This document shows positions 57,001 through 64,000 of a stretch of DNA of 64,000 nucleotides, piece after piece; position 1 is the first letter of the stretch, and each line of letters opens with the position of its first letter. Source of the stretch: Lasioglossum baleicum (taxonomy: Eukaryota; Arthropoda; Insecta; Hymenoptera; Halictidae); the NCBI RefSeq assembly GCF_051020765.1, contig NC_134944.1, positions 9,548,001-9,612,000 on the forward strand, read 5' to 3'. Made by a program: the position numbers and the translations under genes. The notes under the pieces were generated by a model. It saw only the letters and a list, made by a program, of their open reading frames with translations. It searched no databases and was not told where the DNA came from.

Positions 57001-60000
57001 TACGGTCTTACAATTAGTGAGGGATGATGGAGTATGATCATGGTGTTGGAATAGAATAGTGGAAGGGGAAAAGGAGGAGAGGAAAAATCGACCAGTCTTG
57101 GTCGATTCTGGCGACACTGCTCCATATGTCTTAAATCTAATAGTTAACGAGATATTATCGAAATAATTTTCTATATGTACAGCTTGTCAAATCTAGCTGT
57201 GCGGCTGACCAAAACATAGGAATGGGCAAACAAATACAAAGATTTCCCCTTGCGGGAGACATTCAGCCGCACAGCTAGATTTGACAAGCTGTAGTTACCA
57301 TATTCTAGTTGAGGGACTAAATTTCAGATAGCTGGTACGCATTAAAAATTGTTTGGATAATATCTCGTTAACTATATATATTAGATTTAGAACATATGAA
57401 GATCAACACTTTTATACTCAGAATTTGATACTCTATCGATCTATGGTATAGAAAATAGGACATTCCATATGAAAAAAGAAAGTTGACCTTCACCTCACCT
57501 TGGAGTGTCCACCGGGAAAAATAAAAGTCCCTCCACATGATGTCCCCCTCGGTGCAGAACAACTTTCATCTGAAACATGTTTGCGTATAATCAATATTTT
57601 TGGAGATATTCACCTGTAACTCTTTATAATTTCCACCCTGTATAGATATATGTATACAGGGTGTTTCGTTTATCTGAAAATGGAAATATCTTGTGACACA
57701 CTGAAGTTACGAAAACAAATTTGTTTACGAAAATTGTTCGGTATGAAGGGAACAATCATATGGTGTAATTCTTTTTTCAGGACTCGAATGGTGGCGGGAG
57801 AAATTTCAAAGTCTAATTATTTTTTTTAAATGGAACCATATATTCTTTTTGTCGACATGTCAATGACATATCACGTTATGTTATTTACTGTTACAAAACA
57901 TTACAAATTATATTGTAATTAGCTGCACACTGTAAACAAAGATGGACCTTCTTGTTATTTGTTTCGAAGAGTCGGAAGAAATGCTGAAAAGGAATTTTTA
58001 AAACGAGTAGAAAAATGCATTGTGGACAATGGTGGACAGGTAGATATTCAATTAAGTAATAAACAGAGCAATTTAATTTAGGCATACTGAATAAAATTGC
58101 TAAGGCGTCTGGTAGTAACCAGATACTAACATTGCCTGCTTACGAAGTTACAAATTTACAATATAATTTCGAATGATTTGCAACAGTAAATAACATTATG
58201 ACAAAAAAAATGCATAGTTACATTTAAAAAAATTAATTTGACTTTGAAATTTCTCCCCCCACCATTCGAGTCCCGAAAAAATTACACCATATGATTGTTC
58301 CCTTCGTACCGAACAATTTTTGTAAACAAATTCGTTACGAGATATTTCCGTTTCCAGATAAACGAAACACCCTTATATATTGCGCACCTAAAACCGGCAA
58401 TAGTATCACTGCGATACGAAGATGATTACTGCGTTTTCTCGCATAATATCCTTACCCCCCTGAATCTGATTAGGACTGTTCCAGACCCACTATGCCGATA
58501 AGACGATAGTAGCAATAGTAGTAGCAGTAGTTGGTATCACTAGTTTAGTGATAGCGATAGCGGTAGTAATAATAGTAGCTACGGGTAGCAGCGGTGGTGG
58601 TGGTGGTGGTAGTGATATGGTGGTGTTGATGATGATGGATGTGGTGATGGGGACGGGGACGGTACCAATTACTATGAAAAAGCTAGAAATGCAACTCGAT
58701 CGAAGCTAACAATAAGTCGATGACTTTCAAACACCCACGGACACGATTTGGAAAGTGTAACAGCATAGACCGTCTGTAGCAGACCTAATCAGACATTTTC
58801 TGTTTCTTCTAATTATTTTTTTTTATTCGTATTGCTATAAGAATATACACAGTGGAGCGTTATAAAGAAATCAGCTGAACAACTCGCTTGCTTTTGAAGG
58901 TAGAAGAAAATGCATCGGCCCAAACTTACTTGGTATCGAGGCGCTCATAATCTGATCTTACTAATTTTTTTATAGGTGGAGACGTCGGGGAGATATGAAG
59001 GTCAACTCTGCTTTTTTCAATGGAACGGTATGGTTCTTGATTTATGCATTCTGGTACAGTGTTTCTAGACGAAACAATTGCTTATTGTGGAGGTCATTCA
59101 AGGTCACTGAAGATCAATTGCAATAGAATATAAATTTTTGTGTCTTCTCTGGTTGACGCAGAACATAAACAAACAATCAATCACATTGTACGCTTGTCTG
59201 TAGCGACAAATATTAGTAGACAGTGGATTTTATGTATTCATGACAAAAATGAGTAGGTGTAATTTCAAACATTAAAAACATTAGACGAATTTAAAAATAC
59301 TTATACATCATTTTCAACCTATTGAACACGTAAGAGAGAAAATTAATTTCTATGTCACTCCAGTTTGTTGCAATTACGGTGGAAAATTTTTATTTCGCAT
59401 AAGGATCCGCTATCTATAGTTATTAGTAATTTGACTACCGATTAGAGTACGGTTTTGTAATACTCCGGTTCTATTCGTACTGTGGAAAACCAACAATCAA
59501 AGTTGACACGCAAGAAAACTGCTTGCATGAAAATGATATGAATATTATGACAAGTATTGCCACGTTTTAGACTATGTATCCGTGGGTACGTAGCAGTACG
59601 CAGCAATACGTAGCAGTACGTAGCAGTGAATACGTAAATAAAATGTTACACATGTGAATCGTCGAAGTATTCGAAAAGTGCGTCGAGACAATTTTATTTT
59701 GAGTGACCTTGTATGAGTTTCGTAATAAGTAGACTGCGGATCTTTATGAGAAATAACAATTTTCTGCCTGAATTACAACAAACTGGAACAACATAGAAAT
59801 TGATTTTCTTTCCCAATATGTTTAATAGGTTGAAAATAATACAACAGTATTTTTTAATTTTTCTAATGGTCTTGCTGTTTTAAATTACACCTACTCATTT
59901 TTGCCATAAAATCCGCTGTCTAGTTTTCATCTTGAAACACACTATCAGAATGTGAATAAAAAACCATACCGTTCCATTTAAAAAAACATAGTTGACTTTC

Positions 60001-62776
60001 ATATCTTCTACAGAAAATCTATAGAAATAAAACCTATAGAAGAATTAGTAACATTAGATTATGAGCGGCTCGATACCAACTATCTTCAAAAGCGAGCGAG
60101 TTATTCGGGTGACCTGTTTGTATCGCCCCACCCTGTATACTTTTCACTCGGACGATTACTCGAGATTAGGAAGGAAAATTGACTTCTGTACGAGTTTTTG
60201 TGCAAAGGTGTACGATCTTGACGTTAGCCGATTTGACCGTATCGCGCGTGTTTTAGGTAAGTAGAAGGAATTTCAGTTGTATTCAACGCGACCTGGTGAA
60301 TTGTTAAATTGTTCAATCGACGAGTATCGGGCTCGGTTCGATCTCGTTCCCTCGATTCGACCCAACCGACTTGCAGTTTCCGCTGAAGGAGAAGGCGACA
60401 ACAATCTCACCAACGATTATATTATATTTTTCAGACGTATCTGGAAACGGTAGATCGAGAATACCTTTGAATCAATGGAACGCGGGGATCGAGTGCGTCG
60501 AAGTCGACGAGAGCGCGATCCTCTTGGGGGACAACGGTCCTGTATCTCCGCCGTTTGTTCAGGCCCCGATGGAAGACAGGTCCAAGTACGAGAAGTTGAC
60601 GTTCAACGCCGGCGATATATCCAGTGACAGTGATAAAGATGTAACCCGAGAACGAATCAAACAAAAGAGAAAAAAAGGGAAGAACATGCTGCGTAGAAAT
60701 ATGAAAAAGGACATCGACACTCCCGTGGAAAACAGAAATGATGCTAATATCAACGCGAATACGAATGGCGTTCGCAAAAGTCCATATAGAAAAGATGAAA
60801 CTCGGAGAAGAGGTCGCATAAATCGGGAGGATGAGAACCAGAAAGAGGATCTATATGATCATCAGGGGGATGATGCGTTGGTGGAAGATGACGCTGAGGA
60901 GGAGGGACAAGAGGAAGAAGAAGAAGAAGAAGACGAAGTGGAGGAAGAAGAAGAAGAAGATGAGGAGGACGAGCTAGAACACAAGAAGAGACGAGAAGAG
61001 GAACACGAGGACGATGATAATTGCGATGGCGACGATGACCAAAACTCTATCCAAAAAAAGAAACGTATTAGAAGAAACGAGTATGTCCGTGATGGCACGC
61101 CGAAAGAGAAGCGTTACAAGGGGAACGCGTTGAGAAAAGAACGCGTAGGCCATTTGTCGAGACCGAGCCACACGGACCCGATTGTCGGTCATCAGTACGG
61201 TGATAAGCCATTGTTGTTGGACGATGAACTCGACACGGAAGAGCCACGACCGAAGTCGAAATCGAAAGCGAAATCGAAACGACCGTACGGTGACCCATTT
61301 GCCGAACAACGATACGATTCGGAATCGGCGTCGCTGGACGATGAAAGTTCGTTGGACGAGTGCGAAAGAGTACTAACGGAATTTCCAAAGGACGGAGCGA
61401 TCAGAGTCAAGCAGGACGTCTTCTCGTTAGCTCCGTTCCGAAGATCTAGTAACGTTCGAAAAAACGACAGCGAAGAAGAGAGCGACTCCAAGAACATCGA
61501 CCACGATAACTCGTCGGACAAGAGGATGGGACGTGTCGAGAACAGACCGTTGGCCACGTACAATTTGTCTCGGCGCGTTGTCGCGGCGAACAAGGGTACT
61601 TGCGAAGACAAGAACTTTCTACCTGGAGAAACGCAGCGATGCGTACCGGTAAAATTAACACCGATCGGTCGTGAACCGGTTGGAGAGAACGAGGACGAAG
61701 TTTTGGGACGCAAGGACGAACAGCAGAGGAAAAAGCAACGCGATCCAGAACAGGAGAAAGCGGAAGCAGAAGAGGAAGAAAAAGACAATCAAGCAACGAA
61801 AGACAAAGATCTGTTTGGCTCCTCGCCTTTCAGCTCGTACGGTTTCGCGAATCCCTTCGTGCATCGAACACTTTCGAATTACGTCCCGAAAGAAGAGACA
61901 GGTCTGCCGATCAGAGGATTCGAGATCGGGAAATCGTCGCACGATAATAACCGTGACAACGTTTCCTTTGGCCCAGATTCGTCGACAAGAAATTCGAATT
62001 TCTGCGGCATTACGGACGACCGTTCGGAAGATCTGTTTGGATCTGTGCCGTTCGACGAGTTCGCAGCTCTTCGATCCGACGAGCAACGCCTGCAACAGCT
62101 GCAAACGCAGCCGAGACCGCAGCCGCGACCGCAACCGAGGCCGCAACCGCAACCACAACCACAGAGACCGTACTCTCGACAGTTACCTTCGCCGCAGACA
62201 AACTTCGTTGAGGGTACTTTGAACATGATTCGATCCGACAAGGCAGTTGCTCGATCGACGTCTGCTTCGGTTGATTCGATATACACGATTCAACCTATTC
62301 AACCGATTCAACCTATTCAAGCGATTCGGCCGATTCAACAAACCTCTCGGGCTGCCATCCACCACGCGAACAGCCTGCCGAGGTCCGACAGTGTACAGAA
62401 CACCGTTTCGGCTATGTCACCGGAGCCACTGGTCGGCACCGAGGACATACCGAAACACAAAAGGGACAAATTCAAATCGGAGAAGTCGAAGTACCAATTG
62501 ATCGACGAAAATCACGGCGACTCCGTTAACGTTCTACCTTCGAGCTTGCTGTCGTACAAGGGCAAATCTACCTGTCACAAGAAAACCGCTAAGACGAAGA
62601 AGTGCTCGGTCGTCGTTACCGCTGGCTTCAGCAACTTGAGCTTCGAAGACTTTCCAAGCGACGAGAACGAGGAGAAGCGGATCAAGACGCCGCAGAGAAT
62701 CACGCCTTTCGAAGTTGTCAGAGAGCCCGAGAAACGGTTCGGATCGTTGAAGAGACGGAGCAATCCATTCACTTGA
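48069..62776 (+). CDS. Nak: Numb-associated kinase / AAK1-BMP2K family protein kinase
   Basis: Nak/AAK1 is a Ser/Thr kinase of clathrin-mediated endocytosis that phosphorylates the AP-2 mu subunit and binds Numb. Fourteen exons join in phase: 48069-48183, 48732-48847, 49391-49524, 49611-49722, 49805-50008, 50089-50192, 50410-50542, 50845-51403, 51720-52077, 52187-52316, 52592-52841, 52980-53027, 55602-55667 and 60435-62776, giving 1556 residues. The kinase domain has the Gly loop (AEGGFAIVFLV), beta-3 lysine (YALKRM), HRDLKVEN, DFGSATAK and the family activation segment EEEIKKYTTLSYRAPEM. Exon 8 is Gln/Pro-rich (SQPQPQSQPQ type). The tail has endocytic motifs: DPF (PDPFKDD, EDPFESA), NPF (WNPFEDV, ANPFVHR, terminal RRSNPFT) and LFGSxPF. 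Exon 14 also encodes a Glu-rich acidic stretch. The start is the ATG at 48069, where family similarity begins (MKKLFSKIE). Two introns, 53028-55601 and 55668-60434, are long and transposon-rich. Confidence 0.93.
48856..49265. repeat. Decayed foldback element in nak intron 2
   Basis: The left part (CCCACTAATATTTGGACACT near 48868) and the right part (TTCAAATCGTATAGTCCGAT near 49211) are related by inversion to each other and to the inside of the TTAA element at 53805-54103, which contains GTGTCCGAATATTAGTGGGA. Confidence 0.55.
50567..50787. mobile_element. GACAGCGGAT-family MITE, copy 6 (nak intron 7)
   Basis: TA-flanked ends are GACTGCGGTTCTTTATGCGA and, reversed, GACTGCGGATATTTATGCAT. The 221-bp copy is in the 302-bp intron between nak exons 7 and 8. 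Confidence 0.88.
53805..54103. mobile_element. piggyBac-like MITE with TTAA duplication, family 1
   Basis: The ends are GGAGGTAGACTAGCGTTTCC and, reversed, GGGGGTAGACTCATTTCCAA, and similarity continues through TTGTAAGGGTGCG. TTAA borders both sides (53801-53804, 54104-54107). The length is 299 bp. A related end is at 63920-63953. Confidence 0.85.
54428..54746. mobile_element. piggyBac-like MITE with TTAA duplication, family 2
   Basis: The terminal repeat CCCTTTGCACTCC is perfect at both ends and is bounded by TTAA (54424-54427 and 54747-54750). The length is 319 bp. Ends of the same family occur at 17812 and 63980. Confidence 0.92.
56675..57640. mobile_element. Foldback/mariner-like element, 966 bp, long inverted arms
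   Basis: The ends are CAGGGTGGAAATTATAAAGC and, reversed, CAGGGTGGAAATTATAAAGA, with TA on both sides. Both arms carry ACATCATGTGGWGGGACTTT and ACTCCAAGGTGAGGTGA blocks. Internal arms AAATCTAATAGTTAACGAGA are shared with the element at 13575-14010. A further inner inverted pair, AGCTTGTCAAATCTAGCTGT, is at 57180 and near 57270. Confidence 0.9.
57657..58373. mobile_element. Foldback/mariner-like element, about 717 bp
   Basis: The left end is CAGGGTGTTTCGTTTATCTG and the reversed right end is AGGGTGTTTCGTTTATCTGG, with TA flanks. The blocks GAACAATCATATGGTGTAAT and ACTCGAATGGTGG recur inverted near 58285. It sits only 16 bp from the previous element. Confidence 0.88.
59219..59415. mobile_element. 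GACAGCGGAT-family MITE, copy 7
   Basis: The ends are GACAGTGGATTTTATGTATT and, reversed, GATAGCGGATCCTTATGCGA, with TA flanks. The 197-bp copy contains TTTCAACCTATTGAACACG. Confidence 0.88.
59732..59920. mobile_element. GACAGCGGAT-family MITE, copy 8
   Basis: The ends are GACTGCGGATCTTTATGAGA and, reversed, GACAGCGGATTTTATGGCAA, with TA flanks. The 189-bp copy is the inverse orientation of copy 7, with ATAGGTTGAAAATAATACAA inside. Confidence 0.88.
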
Positions 62777-62880
62777 GACGCGAGAATGCAGTTATGGAAA
62801 AGTTGCCGCGAAGATATCTGTCAGACGAATGGCTATCGAAAAGTGATATAACTTCAACGCGTAGGAGCGCATAATCTAGA

Positions 62881-62958
62881 AAAGCTAGGCGAGGTTAGGC
62901 GAAACTAATCGAGACTAGGCGAGACTAGGTGAGACTAGGCGAGGCTAGGCGAGACGAG
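62881..62958. repeat. Short minisatellite, GAGACTAGGC unit
   Basis: Roughly seven degenerate copies of a 10-bp unit (GCGAGACTAG, GTGAGACTAG, GCGAGGCTAG) lie about 100 bases after the nak stop codon. Confidence 0.85.
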
Positions 62959-63979
62959 CCAAAGAATCCCAGTTTCTGATATTCCCCGTTACCACTTGTA
63001 ACTTTATCAATTCGTCTATATTTTGCTACACCGTGCATATTGTTTCTTTCTGCTGGCAACGGGTGTACACTGACGTACGTCGAGGGGATATAAAAGCATA
63101 CGAAAATATTGCGAGTGGTTTGAGATTTGTCAGGCGATTGTGACTCGCTCTTCGGTACAGTTCATCCGTCTGCATTTTATAGGAAATGACAAGTGATTTT
63201 TTTCTAAGCCAACCAACTTTGGATGCTCTGTACGTGTAGAGATTATCCCCACAGACGCGACATTTCCCAATTTTTGCACCGATTTGAAAGTCATAGAATA
63301 ATGTAGGAGGTACGAAGTATAAGTCGCCTTCGACTAAAACATGGTATTCATCAGGGACAAATATCTAAAGGTGTTACACCGTTTAAGTATAAGTATGAAA
63401 GGTTGGTTGTAGGGCATGTTAATTTATCATAGTGGCAGACTTCGCCATTATTCATACATGTATTGTAGAATATTACTTTTGTTTTCGCCTTTAAATCAAG
63501 CTTGGCTTCTATCTCTTGATTGTAGTAGTTGATGATGGCCATTAGCAGCTGGCGTTACCCTCGGTTCACAGCCACCTTTCGCATTCACGTTTCCGAATGT
63601 TGTTAGAGATATATGTACGATCTTTATTAGCTACTTATCTTAATTTGAAATCCCTTTATAATAGACAAACCTCTGATCAACTAGCTCTGTTTACATGCTG
63701 CACCCTTTCCCACTCCTAGAATCTCCGAGTATAATCGTACGTAGTATCTACTGATTCTCCACACCGTCATACTAAAAAATACTAAATTATACTAAATGAT
63801 TCGCATCGACGTGGCGTCGTGAAATTTTACTATTTCAAAAATCTTGGGTCCTAACAGTTGGATTTATATCGATGAGAGACACTTCTGCTTTGTGGACCCT
63901 CGATTAGGGTCTACCATTTGAGGGGATAGTCTTGTTTCCAGAATTGCAAGGGCGCGGGAGGCGCGTTCTGATTTCTTAA

Positions 63980-64000
63980 CCCTTTGCGCTCCTTATTTTA
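63980..64000. mobile_element. piggyBac-like element, left end only (window edge)
   Basis: TTAA at 63976-63979 is followed by CCCTTTGCGCTCCTTATTTT, matching the 54428 element's terminus with one change in the first 13 bases. The rest is outside the window. Confidence 0.65.

Larger units (their letters stand above)
58848..60135. mobile_element. Foldback element, about 1.3 kb, with two nested MITEs
   Basis: The left arm ACTCGCTTGCTTTTGAAGGT / TTGGTATCGAGGCGCTCATA is mirrored on the right as TATGAGCGGCTCGATACCAA and CTTCAAAAGCGAGCGAGT. The right terminus is CCCACCCTGTATAC. Two members of the 190-bp MITE family (59219-59415 and 59732-59920) lie between the arms in opposite orientation. Confidence 0.82.
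55668..60434. other. Nak intron 13 (4.8 kb)
   Basis: The intron contains three large foldback elements (56675-57640, 57657-58373, 58848-60135), two of the small MITEs nested in the third, and trinucleotide microsatellites (GTA/GGT/GAT types) at 58500-58670. The stretch 55668-56674 has C/T-rich sequence (55880-56035) and no recognised gene. Confidence 0.6.
62777..64000. other. Nak 3' UTR and downstream flank
   Basis: No gene is recognised. An array of about seven 10-11-bp units of the type GAGACTAGGC spans 62881-62958. Two transposon ends close the window: GAGGGGATAGTCTTGTTTCC at 63920, related to the 53805 element, and TTAA followed by CCCTTTGCGCTCC at 63976-63992, the start of an element that continues beyond the window. 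Confidence 0.5.

Noticed and set aside
57895..58140. Possible transposase remnant inside the 57657-58373 element
   Set aside because: Short frames here show no DDE/D motifs or mariner signature; the internal sequence is largely inverted repeat.
60431..62365. Minus-strand frames opposite the last nak exon with Ser- and Arg-rich sequence
   Set aside because: They are antisense to the nak exon and resemble no family.
1..64000. tRNA, rRNA or spliceosomal RNA genes
   Set aside because: No cloverleaf with A/B boxes or conserved rRNA/snRNA segment was noticed by eye; a covariance-model scan would be needed to exclude small RNAs.

Overview
This is a eukaryotic nuclear window, AT-rich with CpG-rich coding exons, short phase-consistent GT-AG introns, insect-type gene content and many small DNA-transposon relics. 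Gene content (Dorsal, Nak/AAK1, NPAT/mxc, a Pbp95-like SNAPC4) points to an insect, and the general look suggests a hymenopteran (ant, bee or wasp), although that order-level call is inference. There are no prokaryotic operons, CRISPR arrays or viral genes. Gene models were built by hand: each splice junction was chosen so that reading phase closes and the joined protein matches the remembered family, and all spliced lengths are multiples of three. Layout: the 3' end of focal adhesion kinase (+, 1-1476); DCC1/DSCC1 (-, 4621-6781); Elongin C (+, 8246-9133); BLOC1S2 (-, 10598-11095); a HAUS8-like augmin subunit (+, 12073-13409); a 1.5-kb satellite-like array (14.6-16.1 kb); PC4/SUB1 (+, 17903-18447); a transposon-rich gap; NPAT/mxc (-, 20264-26812); PET100 (+, 27568-27831); LMF2 (+, 28694-31824); SNAPC4 (-, 33176-35959); a doubtful small gene (+, 36857-37102); dorsal/NF-kB with two isoforms (-, 38485-43258); and Nak/AAK1 (+, 48069-62776, 14 coding exons). 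Most neighbours are head-to-head pairs (DCC1/EloC, BLOC1S2/HAUS8, NPAT/PET100, SNAPC4/small gene, dorsal/nak), which suggests shared promoter regions. The genes are a mix of housekeeping functions (replication-fork cohesion, elongin/VHL-box ubiquitin ligases, BLOC-1, spindle microtubules, Pol II and snRNA transcription, histone-gene expression, cytochrome oxidase assembly, ER lipase maturation) and signalling (FAK, Dorsal, Nak); they do not form one pathway. The gaps and introns hold at least twenty non-autonomous transposons: mariner/Tc1-like elements with TA target duplications, hAT-like elements with perfect 8-bp duplications, and piggyBac-like elements with TTAA. One mariner-like family is present in eight copies, including introns of LMF2, dorsal and nak; one copy abuts SNAPC4 and supplies the last base of its stop codon plus a candidate polyadenylation signal. 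Other points of interest are a 309-bp higher-order repeat, a nested hAT insertion whose empty site is preserved in the opposite arm of the host element, a 33-bp duplication that doubles a dorsal splice acceptor, a GC-AG intron in LMF2, a possible acidic cassette exon in Elongin C, and a 17-mer with an NRF1/ewg-like palindrome found three times in two head-to-head promoter regions.
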